The notes beneath the pieces were generated by a model. It worked only from the letters and a program-made list of their open reading frames with translations. It was not told where the DNA came from and ran no database searches. Shown in pieces: positions 52,900-61,168 of a stretch of 64,000 nucleotides of DNA; within the stretch, counting starts at the first letter, position 1; each line of letters starts with the position of its first letter. The position numbers and the translations under genes were made by a program. The stretch lies in the NCBI GenBank assembly GCA_963976815.1, contig CAXBLU010000005.1, positions 62,001-126,000 of the forward strand. Direction: 5' to 3'. The stretch is from JAHRVQ01 sp963976815. GTDB taxonomy: Bacteria > Pseudomonadota > Gammaproteobacteria > Pseudomonadales > Azotimanducaceae.

Positions 52900-53475
52900 A
52901 TGGCCATCCGCCCCATCAGCCCTGCAGACCAGCAGACGCTGGCAGAGGTATTGGCCAAGGCATTTTCGCAAGACCCGGTACTGCGCTGGATCATCCCAAG
53001 TGATGAGGACTACCAGCGCATTGCCAAACCCTACTTCAAACTCATTCTCCACCAGAGCCTATCCTTCAGTACCAGCTTCACAAACGAGGCTCAAACTGGG
53101 GTTGCCCTGTGGGTTGGACCCGGCGAGTCCCCTTCGCTGCTCGGTCAACTGATCGGCAGCCTAAAACTCCTCTGGCTGCTGAAAGGCAATATAAGTCGTG
53201 CCTATCGGCTACAGGAATTAATGGCGAGTTATCGTCCGCGCAAAGACTTCCTGCATCTCACCTACCTGGCGACCAACCCCGAGCAGCAGGGTTCCGGTGT
53301 CGGTGCTGGCCTGATCAAGCCCATGTTGGAACAGGCAAAGTCGATGGCACTGCCCGTATACCTGGAATGCTCAAATCAAGAAAATCTGGGCTTCTATCGC
53401 CAGTTCGGATTTCGTCTAATCGATAATATTAGCTTTAAGGGTGGGCCAACTATTTGGCCAATGACCTTAGATTAA
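52900..53475 (+). CDS. GNAT N-acetyltransferase paired with the ClpP paralogue
   Basis: 191 residues from ATG 52900 (MAIRPISPADQQTLAEVLAKAFSQDPVLRW); the longer frame overlaps ClpP. Acetyl-CoA motif LTYLATNPEQQGSGVGAGLIKPMLEQA and final FYRQFGFRLIDN are typical. Starts four bases after the ClpP-like stop, so it is co-translated. Substrate unknown; acetylation of a Clp substrate or degron is only a speculation. Confidence 0.85.
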   Translation: MAIRPISPADQQTLAEVLAKAFSQDPVLRWIIPSDEDYQRIAKPYFKLILHQSLSFSTSFTNEAQTGVALWVGPGESPSLLGQLIGSLKLLWLLKGNISRAYRLQELMASYRPRKDFLHLTYLATNPEQQGSGVGAGLIKPMLEQAKSMALPVYLECSNQENLGFYRQFGFRLIDNISFKGGPTIWPMTLD

Positions 53476-53507
53476 AGCGCGTCTAGGCCGAGAGGCTGGA
53501 CTCAGTC

Positions 53508-54008
53508 TCAAAACTCAACTCTGGCTGGCATCCAGGTCTCTTTGTCACCCCGATACCCAGGCAATAATCCCTCCACCACCGAAGGCACAATTTTGATCAG
53601 CAGGTAGTCATCGGGAAAGCCGGGATAGATTCGATCTGAGTCAGCTTCTCGGCGCATGGCCAGTTTGATTGCCTTTTCGTCCACCAGAGTTGCGAGCCCC
53701 ATGACCGACACGTAGTTCCTGCTTTCTGGATCAAAATAAAATAGGCTGACCTTAGGGTTGTGCCGAATCTGTTTTACCTTCCGCGTATTGGGTTTAGTTG
53801 CGACAAAAATGACAAACTCGTCGTCCGGTGGGAATGCATCAACAATTCGTGACCGGGGTTGGCCTTGCTCGCCGACACTGATCAACGCTCCGTATCTTAC
53901 TTTGGCAATCACATCGCGGGCCAAAGCCAGAATCTCAGCGTCCGACGCGAATGCAACGGCCGGTGATAGCACAGCGGCCAAGCAGCAAAGAATAACCAAA
54001 GGCTTCAT
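53508..54008 (-). CDS. Secreted pyridoxamine-5'-phosphate-oxidase-like FMN split-barrel protein
   Basis: 166 residues with a signal peptide (MKPLVILCCLAAVLSPAVAFA). The body RYGALISVGEQGQPRSRIVDAFPPDDEFVIFVATKPNTRKVKQIRHNPKVSLFYF is the PNPOx-like/general stress protein 26 split barrel; flavin or haem binding is typical. Export of such a barrel is uncommon. It lies 24 bases after the alpha/beta-hydrolase gene on the same strand. Confidence 0.82.
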   Translation of the reverse strand: MKPLVILCCLAAVLSPAVAFASDAEILALARDVIAKVRYGALISVGEQGQPRSRIVDAFPPDDEFVIFVATKPNTRKVKQIRHNPKVSLFYFDPESRNYVSVMGLATLVDEKAIKLAMRREADSDRIYPGFPDDYLLIKIVPSVVEGLLPGYRGDKETWMPARVEF

Positions 54009-54032
54009 GTCACCTCCTCCTGTTCAACACCA

Positions 54033-55169
54033 CTACCGGGCTGCCTGTATCCACCGATGGACAACTGCAAACACATCGTTTACCGCGTGGGTGCCGATAA
54101 TCACATCGAGATGCCCGTAATTTTCCAGGACATGCAGTTCGACCTTTGACGCCCCTGCATTGCCAGCGGAGTAAACTCCATTTAGAACGTGATCGGCACC
54201 CAGGTTGGTTGCACCAAAGTAAATCAGAGGGAGGTTGAGTTTTCCAAAGTGATCATCCAGAGGTGTTGATGCATTTTTGAGGTGCTTGATCTCAGCACCA
54301 TCGACATCCTGGATAAGCGGAAAAAACCGGTCATAACCCAGCATTAGTTGCGCCAGGATTCTAACATCCGACATGCCATCCACTGGATTGGTCAGAGCAC
54401 CCGGTCCCCAGGCATGGTAGAGAGTCTGTTTTAGCTGTTCCCCAATCGTTTCATATTTGGGATCCATTGCCGGTCCAGCAACATCATTCGTTACCTGAGC
54501 CATTAATGCTTGCCGGTTTGCCCACCCACGCCGCTTGGACAAAATCGACGCGTACTGCCCTTCAGCATCGAGTTTACGCAAAGCAGATTGCCGATCAAAT
54601 TCTACTTCCCGAAAGCCTTTGAAGCTGCCATCTAGCACCACCAGACCAGCAGCCGGCACCTGCCCCGTGAGTGCATAGGCGTAACTCGCACCGCGGCTAA
54701 ACCCGGCGACAAACACAGGTTGGTTGGGATGTCGGCGCTTAATGAAATTGAGAGCGAGTACCGCGTCTTGAACAAATAGATCAAAATTCCAGTCGCGCAT
54801 AAACTTCAGGTCACCGTCGTAATCGGCAGGAATCGCAGCCGTACGATAGTTCATGGCGTAGGTAGTGATCCCTCTATTGGTCAGGTACATGAGCAGATTG
54901 TGGCGCTCATCGACAATTGACGGCTCACCATTCATATTTGTTCCCGGCAGGTACAACAATACCGGGTCTAAAGGTTCTAAAGGTGTGAGCTGATGCAGAC
55001 CAATCTGATCAACCTCTTTGCCTAATGGCACATCCGCTTGCCAGACACTATGACTTACCTGATCCGTTAGCTGGACAGCCTCGCTCGAAAGCAGAAATGC
55101 CCCTTGTACCCCGGCGCAGAACAACACGCCAAGAACAACAAAGAAACACTTCCACCCGCGAATGATCAT
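54033..55169 (-). CDS. Secreted or membrane-anchored alpha/beta-hydrolase
   Basis: 378 residues with a signal/anchor (CFFVVLGVLFCAGVQGAF). LLYLPGTNMNGEP is the oxyanion side, AGFSRGASYAYALT the nucleophile elbow (Ser in GFSRG), and the C-terminal NYGHLDVIIGTHAVNDV holds the His. The substrate is unknown; exported esterases of this size act on esters or polymers. Followed by the PNPOx-like gene; the LLM gene upstream overlaps closely, starting two bases away. Confidence 0.85.
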   Translation of the reverse strand: MIIRGWKCFFVVLGVLFCAGVQGAFLLSSEAVQLTDQVSHSVWQADVPLGKEVDQIGLHQLTPLEPLDPVLLYLPGTNMNGEPSIVDERHNLLMYLTNRGITTYAMNYRTAAIPADYDGDLKFMRDWNFDLFVQDAVLALNFIKRRHPNQPVFVAGFSRGASYAYALTGQVPAAGLVVLDGSFKGFREVEFDRQSALRKLDAEGQYASILSKRRGWANRQALMAQVTNDVAGPAMDPKYETIGEQLKQTLYHAWGPGALTNPVDGMSDVRILAQLMLGYDRFFPLIQDVDGAEIKHLKNASTPLDDHFGKLNLPLIYFGATNLGADHVLNGVYSAGNAGASKVELHVLENYGHLDVIIGTHAVNDVFAVVHRWIQAAR

Positions 55170-55171
55170 TG

Positions 55172-56089
55172 CTAAGCAGTCTCCTCCGCCAGGAAGTCAA
55201 ATGTCCGCTGATAGGTCTCGGTATCCTCCGCAACAATCGACGCGCAAAAGTCTGTTACACCCACGTCCTTCAATTGTTTGATGCTGGCACGAAGACTCGC
55301 CTCATCCCCAACCATCGCCACATCAGATGGCCCAGCAGCGCCTTCTTTGTCGAGCATGGCGCGATAGGAAGGCAGCATCCCGTAAATACTTAACACCCGG
55401 TCGATCATCGTTTTTGCTTCATCCACCTTATCGGTTAGAACAATCGGAAAGCCAGCTGCGATGGTGGGTGTGGGTTTACCAGCACTTGCCGCGCCTTTGC
55501 CGATTCCAGGAATAATATGGTTACCGAGGGTGTTCAAACCTGTCATCCAGGTCACAGTTCCGTCCGCTAGCTCTCCCGCTAGTTTCAACATCACAGGCCC
55601 CAGTGCTGCCACCAATATTGGAACGTTGGTCGCACCTGGTACATCCAGCTTCACATTATTGACCTTAAATTGATCTCCTTGAAAAGAGACGGTCTCTCCT
55701 TTTAGCAGAGGCCCAAGAATTGAAAGATATTCCCGCATGTGACGCGCGGGTTTGTCGTAGGAATAGCCAAGCATGTCTTCGATCACCACCTTATGGGACA
55801 GGCCAATTCCGAGTGAGAAACGGTTCTCAGATGCGGCTGCCGCTGTTAGTGCCTGCTGAGCAATTGCGGTGGGATGGCGTGGGAATGTCGGTGTCACCGC
55901 TGTGCCCAGACCAATTTTCTTGGTCGAATGACCGAGCAGACTTAAGGTCGAAATCGCGTCTAAACCAAAAATATTCGCCATCCAGACATTGTCATAGCCC
56001 TTCGCCTCAGCTTCCTGGGCAATCTTGATCAATCCATTAATCGTTCCGTCTGGGCCGTCCGAGGCGCCTATCATTAATCCTGTTCGCAT
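55172..56089 (-). CDS. Luciferase-like (LLM) oxidoreductase, F420-dependent type
   Basis: 305 residues from ATG 56089 (MRTGLMIGASDGP), with AAGGAAT upstream; the frame to 56140 is unsupported. NVWMANIFGLDAISTLSLLGHSTKKIGLGTAVTPTFPRHPTAIAQQALTAAAASENRFSLGIGLSH and VPILVAALGPVMLKLAGELADGTVTW are LLM hallmarks. First gene of a unit with the exported hydrolase and the PNPOx-like protein. One of three LLM proteins in the window. Confidence 0.88.
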   Translation of the reverse strand: MRTGLMIGASDGPDGTINGLIKIAQEAEAKGYDNVWMANIFGLDAISTLSLLGHSTKKIGLGTAVTPTFPRHPTAIAQQALTAAAASENRFSLGIGLSHKVVIEDMLGYSYDKPARHMREYLSILGPLLKGETVSFQGDQFKVNNVKLDVPGATNVPILVAALGPVMLKLAGELADGTVTWMTGLNTLGNHIIPGIGKGAASAGKPTPTIAAGFPIVLTDKVDEAKTMIDRVLSIYGMLPSYRAMLDKEGAAGPSDVAMVGDEASLRASIKQLKDVGVTDFCASIVAEDTETYQRTFDFLAEETA

Positions 56090-56189
56090 GGGTATTCCTT
56101 TTAGTTGAATGTCGGCAGTATGCAACAGGCTCGGCGGCACTAAAAGCCTACAACTCTATGTTAGGATTTCACCGAACCAAGGGAAATTC

Positions 56190-56843
56190 ATGTCTGAACC
56201 AAACAACAAATTTGATGACGAAGCCGTGCTGATTCTTGGCTTACTTGCTCAGGATGAGACTGCCTATCGGTTTGCGGTTAAAACTCACCACGGCAGCATG
56301 CTTTATCTGGCGCGGCGCATTGTGGGCGACAAGATTGCCGATGAAGTGGTGCAAGAAGCCTGGCTTTCCGTCATGAAAGCGCTGCCCAGGTTCGAAGGCC
56401 GAAGCAAACTGAAATCCTGGATACTCACCATTGTCTCCAACGAGGCAAAAAATCGACTTCGCAAGGAAAAACGTTACGTCTCCCTGGATGCCATGACCGA
56501 TGATATGGGTGAGGATACTTCAAGTATCAACGAGCGGTTTGGTAAAAATGAACATTGGACAGAGCCCCCCGGTGATTGGCGTGCTGATAGTCCGGATGCG
56601 CTACTCTCCGGCACCGAGTTATCCAGCTGTCTCGATCAAGCGATCAGGGAGCTCCCAGCCCTGCAGGAAGCCACTCTGTGCTTGAAAGAAAAACAGGGAT
56701 ACTCCCTAAACGAGATTTGTAACATTCTGGATATCAGCGACTCAAATGTCAGGGTGTTGCTACACCGAGCCCGCAACAAAATATTTACGATTATCGACCA
56801 CTTCCAGTTAACTGGAGAGTGCTGTACCCAGACGGATACCTGA
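56190..56843 (+). CDS. ECF-type RNA polymerase sigma factor
   Basis: 217 residues from ATG 56190 with AAGGGA upstream. Region 2: LARRIVGDKIADEVVQEAWLSVMKALPRFEGRSKLKSWILTIVSNEAKNRLRKEK; region 4: LPALQEATLCLKEKQGYSLNEICNILDISDSNVRVLLHRARNKIF. ECF factors direct RNA polymerase to stress or envelope promoters. The TGATG overlap with a small zinc-type anti-sigma gene gives a coupled pair. The linker between the regions is longer than usual. Confidence 0.92.
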   Translation: MSEPNNKFDDEAVLILGLLAQDETAYRFAVKTHHGSMLYLARRIVGDKIADEVVQEAWLSVMKALPRFEGRSKLKSWILTIVSNEAKNRLRKEKRYVSLDAMTDDMGEDTSSINERFGKNEHWTEPPGDWRADSPDALLSGTELSSCLDQAIRELPALQEATLCLKEKQGYSLNEICNILDISDSNVRVLLHRARNKIFTIIDHFQLTGECCTQTDT

Positions 56844-57091
56844 TGCTGACCTGCAAAGACATGACAACAGAAGCACACGCCCTACTTGATGGCGACCTTG
56901 GCCCTATGGCTCGCATCCGGATTCGTTTTCATCTTCTACTCTGCAAGTATTGCAGGCGCTATGTCAGACAGCTGGCCCTCACCCTCAATGTGCTAGAAAA
57001 AAACCCGGCCTTAGATGAGCAAACGCCAACTGAATCTGAAATTGATGCGGTTGTTGAACAACTAAAATTGTTGAACAAAACAGACAAATAA
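56843..57091 (+). CDS. Small soluble anti-sigma factor with HxxxCxxC zinc motif
   Basis: 82 residues from ATG 56843, one base overlapping the sigma stop. MLTCKDMTTEAHALLDGDLG then HLLLCKYCRRYVRQ: H30, C34, C37 form the HxxxCxxC ZAS/zf-HC2 motif, with C4 as a possible fourth ligand. The rest is helical with no TM segment, so it is a cytoplasmic, probably redox- or zinc-sensitive anti-sigma protein controlling the upstream ECF factor. Recognition is from motif and context. Confidence 0.85.
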   Translation: MLTCKDMTTEAHALLDGDLGPMARIRIRFHLLLCKYCRRYVRQLALTLNVLEKNPALDEQTPTESEIDAVVEQLKLLNKTDK

Positions 57092-57109
57092 ATCCCTCTT
57101 AGTCCAGCC

Positions 57110-59242
57110 TTAGCCTCGTCGCCAGGCGAAAAATTTCTCGGCTATATCCAATGCCCAATCAGGCTTATGGGACTTTCTCCATTCACTAGCGGCAAATTTA
57201 TTCATTTCAGCCATGGTTGGGTACGTGTGTATAGTGCCAAGAATTTTGCCGAGGCCAAGGCCGTGTTTCATCGCAAGCACGTATTCGGCGAGCAAATCGC
57301 CACCATGATCCGCCACTATGGTGACACCTAAGATCTTATCCTTGCCCCTGGGGGTGATGATTTTCACCAGACCAAAAGCTTCTTCTTCAGCAAGCGCGCG
57401 ATCCAGGCCCGATACGTCATAGGTCGTGACCTCAAACTCAATACCCTTCTCGGTAGCCTCTGTTTCATTCATACCCACCCGCGCAACCTCCGGAGAAGTA
57501 AAGGTGGTCCAGGGGACAACCGAATAATCGACCGCGAACTTTTTAAAGCTACCGAACAATGCATTAACTGCCGCAAACCATGCCATATGAGACGCGGTAT
57601 GGGTAAATTGATAAGGTCCTGCAACGTCTCCAATTGCGTATATATTCGGAAAGTTGGTTCGCAGGTAATCATCCACTGCAACGGTACCTTTAGGGGTTAT
57701 TTCTACACCCAGTTTTTCTAAACCAAAGCCCGTCACATTGGCCTTGCGCCCGACTGCAACCAACAGTCGATCAAAGGGGATTCGCTCCTGCTGGCCATTT
57801 GAGTCAACAACCAGGTATTGATGATCACCCTCTACCTCAACCGCAGTGGCTTTAGTATTCACCCGTAACTGAACCCCCTCGCCTGTGAGCTTATCCATCA
57901 TCATCTTTGATATTTCCGGGTCTTCTCTACCCAGGATTCGATCAAAAGCTTCAACCTGCGTGACCTTTGTACCCAATCGAGTAAAAGCCTGGCTCAATTC
58001 CGTTCCAATTGGCCCTCCTCCTAGCACAACAAGGTTCTCCGGTTGCACCGTCAGATTCCAGAGATTATCTGAGGTCAAATACTCAACCTGATCAATCCCT
58101 TTGATTGGGGGGATCATCGGACCGGCTCCCGTTGCAACAATGATATTTTTCGTCGTGATAATTTTGCCGTTCACTTCTACCTGATAGGGTGAGAGGATTT
58201 TGCCAACACCAATTTCGCAGTCCACACCAAGGCTTTCGTAACGCTCAACGGAATCGTGGGGCTCAATTGTTTTAATGATCCTTTGGACGCGTTCCATTAC
58301 GCTAGCAAAGTCGAATTCAAGTTTCTGGCTCGGTACACCCAGGGCCTCTCCCCGGTGCATATCGTGGACCAGCTTGGCAGAACGGATGAGTGACTTACTG
58401 GGTACACACCCAGTGTTTAAACAATCACCACCCATCTTATGTTTTTCAATGAGTGTCACCTTACCTTTAACGGTGGCAACAATTAGAGCGGCAACCAGCC
58501 CGCCGGACCCTGCACCAATGACCACTACATCACGGTCGAAAGATTTTGGTTTGTCATAGGCCCGTAAAATTTTGTTGGCTTTGACGACATCCAGAATTTT
58601 TTTGGCGATCAATGGAAAAATACCCAACAGCACAAACGAAGCAATAAGCCCTGCCGAAACGATGTCCGAAGAGGATTCGATTTGTCCCAATTGCGTACCT
58701 GCATTCACGTACACAACTGTGCCCGCCAACATGCCAAGCTGACTGACAAAAAAGTAAGTCAGCACTGGAATTTTGGTCAAACCCATCAAAAGGTTAACCG
58801 CAACAAAAGGAAATGCTGGGACCAGCCTCAGGGTAAATAGGTAAAATGCACCATCTTTTTCGATCCCGCGATTAATTTTCTCCATCCGGTCACCGAACCT
58901 CGAAGCAACCTGATCTCGAAGCACAAATCTGGACACTAGCATTGCGAGGGTTGCGCCAATTGTTGAAGCAAACGAGACCAATATCAGGCCCCAGCCAAGG
59001 CCAAACAACGCGCCTGCAGCAAGGGTCAGCACTGCCGCCCCGGGGATTGAGAGCGCGGTTGCGCTCACATAGATGACAAAAAACATAGCGCCCGCATACA
59101 GCGGATTGGCATCCACAATCGCCGCCAGATCATTTTGCTGGGATTTAATGTAATCCAGGCTTAAATATTGTCCTAGATCAAAAATTATATAAGCCGCAAT
59201 AAGCACAAGAACAACGGCAATTGATGAGAAAAGTTTAACCAT
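57110..59242 (-). CDS. Fusion of TVP38/TMEM64 (VTT) membrane domain with FAD disulfide oxidoreductase
   Basis: 710 residues from ATG 59242. Residues ~1-220 are a VTT/DedA-like membrane domain (about six TM segments; LSIPGAAVLTLAAGALFGLGWG, FRLVPAFPF-like LRLVPAFPFVAVN). Residues 238-710 are a mercuric-reductase/dihydrolipoamide-dehydrogenase-like flavoprotein: GAGSGG (243-248), redox pair GGDCLNTGCVPSKS (C274, C279), second nucleotide site LGGGPIGTELSQAF, FAD site YAIGDV and C-terminal HTYPTMAE. Such fusions are known in Proteobacteria; the role is unclear (membrane thiol redox, metal or lipid transport are suggested). Convergent with the anti-sigma gene. Confidence 0.92.
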   Translation of the reverse strand: MVKLFSSIAVVLVLIAAYIIFDLGQYLSLDYIKSQQNDLAAIVDANPLYAGAMFFVIYVSATALSIPGAAVLTLAAGALFGLGWGLILVSFASTIGATLAMLVSRFVLRDQVASRFGDRMEKINRGIEKDGAFYLFTLRLVPAFPFVAVNLLMGLTKIPVLTYFFVSQLGMLAGTVVYVNAGTQLGQIESSSDIVSAGLIASFVLLGIFPLIAKKILDVVKANKILRAYDKPKSFDRDVVVIGAGSGGLVAALIVATVKGKVTLIEKHKMGGDCLNTGCVPSKSLIRSAKLVHDMHRGEALGVPSQKLEFDFASVMERVQRIIKTIEPHDSVERYESLGVDCEIGVGKILSPYQVEVNGKIITTKNIIVATGAGPMIPPIKGIDQVEYLTSDNLWNLTVQPENLVVLGGGPIGTELSQAFTRLGTKVTQVEAFDRILGREDPEISKMMMDKLTGEGVQLRVNTKATAVEVEGDHQYLVVDSNGQQERIPFDRLLVAVGRKANVTGFGLEKLGVEITPKGTVAVDDYLRTNFPNIYAIGDVAGPYQFTHTASHMAWFAAVNALFGSFKKFAVDYSVVPWTTFTSPEVARVGMNETEATEKGIEFEVTTYDVSGLDRALAEEEAFGLVKIITPRGKDKILGVTIVADHGGDLLAEYVLAMKHGLGLGKILGTIHTYPTMAEMNKFAASEWRKSHKPDWALDIAEKFFAWRRG

Positions 59243-59360
59243 GGTGATCTGAAATTCCTGAATTAGTATGTTGTGTGCACTAAAGACCGTGAAACATGGC
59301 AATTGTTACAAATTGCACCTCAAGTATACTGCCAATGTGTTTATCGAGAGAAAGAACCGT

Positions 59361-59774
59361 TTGACCATACTATATAGTCAAGATTGTGATGCGATTAACT
59401 GGGCTGAACTAAAAGCAGAGCTGATTCAAGATGAGTTTCACAACAACCGTACAACAGAACAATTACGTACCTCCTTTGCTAACAGCTTTATTAGTGTATT
59501 CGCAATCGAAGATAAAAGGTGCATAGGAACAGCTCGCGCCTTATCTGACGAGGTCTGCAACAGCTATGTTGTGGATGTTTGGACCCAATCCGCGTTTCGC
59601 GGCCGTGGTATCGCCAGTCGCATGATGCAAATCATCTATGATGCTGTACCCGGTCAACATATCTACCTACAAACCGATGATGCCGTGGCATTTTACGAAA
59701 AACTCGGTTACCAGAAACAACCCGAAGGGTTGTTTAAAATCTCGGGCGAGTGGCTCAACCACAAACGGCGATAG
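59361..59774 (+). CDS. GNAT N-acetyltransferase
   Basis: About 137 residues. I choose the TTG at 59361 (MTILYSQDCDAINW), because that is where the family homology begins and GAGAG precedes; GTG 59337 and a far upstream ATG are alternatives. SFISVFAIEDKRCIGTARALSDEV then VVDVWTQSAFRGRGIASRMMQIIYDAV is the acetyl-CoA site (RGRGIA). C-terminal FYEKLGYQKQPEG is standard. It precedes a spermidine-synthase-like gene by three bases. Confidence 0.82.
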   Translation: MTILYSQDCDAINWAELKAELIQDEFHNNRTTEQLRTSFANSFISVFAIEDKRCIGTARALSDEVCNSYVVDVWTQSAFRGRGIASRMMQIIYDAVPGQHIYLQTDDAVAFYEKLGYQKQPEGLFKISGEWLNHKRR

Positions 59775-59777
59775 ATC

Positions 59778-60512
59778 ATGGCGGTTATTTGGCAACACCA
59801 GGAAGGAGACACCCAGTACGAGGTGCGCTCGGCCGGGACTTCTTTGCGGCTTTACACCAATGGCGCATTCCATAGTCAACACAGCGAAAAGCATCTTTTT
59901 ACCGGTGCCATCTGGGACTTATTGTCGATCCCTGCCTGCTTTGTCCGTGCCACGATACCACGAAGCGTCTTGATGCTTGGGGTTGGTGGTGGCGCTGCCA
60001 TCCACCAAATTGACAAGTTGATAGCAACAGAGCAAATCCTTGGCATCGAACTCAATCCTATCCATATTCAAATCGCAAAGGATATTTTTAAGGTTAAAGG
60101 CAACCATATTAAACTGATCGAAGCCGATGCCCGGAAGTGGATAGATGAACACCACAGTCAATTTGATGTGGTGGTTGACGATCTATTTATCGATGCTACC
60201 GATGATCCTGAGCGGCCATTTGTACTCGATCGAGAATGGCAAGATTCACTTTCCAACACCGTTGGCCAGTACGGTGTGCTCATTCAAAACCACCTAAGTC
60301 AGAAGGCTGCAACCGCGGCCGCTGATCAACTAAAAGATCATTTCTCTTCCGCCTTGTTTTTTAACGTGCCTCAATACGAAAATGTGGTCCTGGCAACCTA
60401 TAGACAATCTATAGAGCGTCGTTCTGCGGCGAGGTTTTTTGAGCAATCGCTCAAAACTCAGCACCCTGGCGCTATCCGCAAGTTACGCTACCGGGTACGA
60501 CAATATTACTAG
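59778..60512 (+). CDS. Spermidine synthase-like methyltransferase-fold protein
   Basis: 244 residues. VLMLGVGGGAAIHQIDKLI (GVGGG 68-72) followed by acidic ILGIELNPIHIQIAKDIF and FDVVVDDLFIDATDDP are the SpeE/SAM-fold nucleotide site. It lacks the full propylamine-transferase gate sequences, so it may be a spermidine-synthase-like methyltransferase. Co-transcribed with the GNAT gene upstream, suggesting polyamine or amine modification, which is inference. Convergent with the P-loop kinase gene, four bases away. Confidence 0.8.
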   Translation: MAVIWQHQEGDTQYEVRSAGTSLRLYTNGAFHSQHSEKHLFTGAIWDLLSIPACFVRATIPRSVLMLGVGGGAAIHQIDKLIATEQILGIELNPIHIQIAKDIFKVKGNHIKLIEADARKWIDEHHSQFDVVVDDLFIDATDDPERPFVLDREWQDSLSNTVGQYGVLIQNHLSQKAATAAADQLKDHFSSALFFNVPQYENVVLATYRQSIERRSAARFFEQSLKTQHPGAIRKLRYRVRQYY

Positions 60513-60515
60513 GCG

Positions 60516-61067
60516 CTACAGACAGAATAATTTGATTTCAGAGATATCCGGCGTATATCCATTTGTCGTCTCTATCTTTAAGGTTGGCAGATCAAGTTGA
60601 GGCGCGAGGTACTGTTTAATGAGTTGATGACCCGATTCTGGATCGTCACCGTGAAATTGAATGCGCGATGGATCCACCCTCTTCCGTTCGTCAAATCTTT
60701 CAACTGCCAGGCTGGCTGATACATCGCAAATTAATAGTCGTACGGATGAGATATCAACCATTCGTTCGAGCCATGGGGTCCAGACCCCATGTTGAAATGC
60801 TGCCTCGGCAATCACACTAGTGCCGGACAATAGCAGCGATTCAACCATTAAAAAAAATCGAGAACTGGCGACCTGATTCATGTTTAGTTCTGCCTCTCTG
60901 TGGTTTTGCCCCTGCGCTACTAGCATGTCCTCTTTGACTTGATCACGACTGACCAGGGTACGGTTCAGCGCCGGCGCTAACGTGGCCGCAAGTGTAGACT
61001 TTCCCGAACCGGGCTTGCCGGTGATGATGGTCAGGTGAGGTGTGGCAATCTTTACCACACTAACCAC
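60516..61067 (-). CDS. P-loop kinase-like ATPase
   Basis: 183 residues. Walker A ITGKPGSGKSTLAATLAPAL (GKPGSGKST, residues 17-25); VSRDQVKEDM, ADAAF-type IAEAAFQHGVW and LLICDVSASLAVERFDERKR (lid-like Arg region) are those of a small-molecule or zeta-type kinase family. The length is too short for a zeta toxin, and a gluconate-kinase-like role is possible. GTG start at 61067 overlaps the upstream small ORF by 16 bases; another GTG at 61058 is in frame. Part of the sulfatase operon. Confidence 0.78.
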   Translation of the reverse strand: MVSVVKIATPHLTIITGKPGSGKSTLAATLAPALNRTLVSRDQVKEDMLVAQGQNHREAELNMNQVASSRFFLMVESLLLSGTSVIAEAAFQHGVWTPWLERMVDISSVRLLICDVSASLAVERFDERKRVDPSRIQFHGDDPESGHQLIKQYLAPQLDLPTLKIETTNGYTPDISEIKLFCL

Positions 61068-61168
61068 TCTACCTGGGGGGTAACCTTCGCAAGATCAAAC
61101 AACTCTTGAACCAATTGTTTGGCGTCATGGTGATTCGCCTGTAGAGTGCTATCGGCCGTTTTATTCAT
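61052..61168 (-). CDS. Small 38-residue ORF coupled to the MFS gene
   Basis: ATG at 61168-61166 overlaps the TGA of the MFS gene by ATGA, the classic coupling overlap, and the frame runs 38 residues (MNKTADSTLQANHHDAKQ to VEWLVW) before TAA at 61054-61052. It overlaps the kinase gene start by 16 bases in another frame. It has a helical, amphipathic middle (DAKQLVQELFDLAK) and a hydrophobic end. Not annotated by usual length cut-offs. Function unknown. Support rests on the coupling on both sides, not on homology. Confidence 0.6.
   Translation of the reverse strand: MNKTADSTLQANHHDAKQLVQELFDLAKVTPQVEWLVW

Noticed and set aside
60516..61168. Toxin-antitoxin reading of the small ORF plus P-loop kinase (zeta-like)
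   Set aside because: The kinase is shorter than zeta toxins and sits in a metabolic operon; the small protein shows no epsilon-like features.
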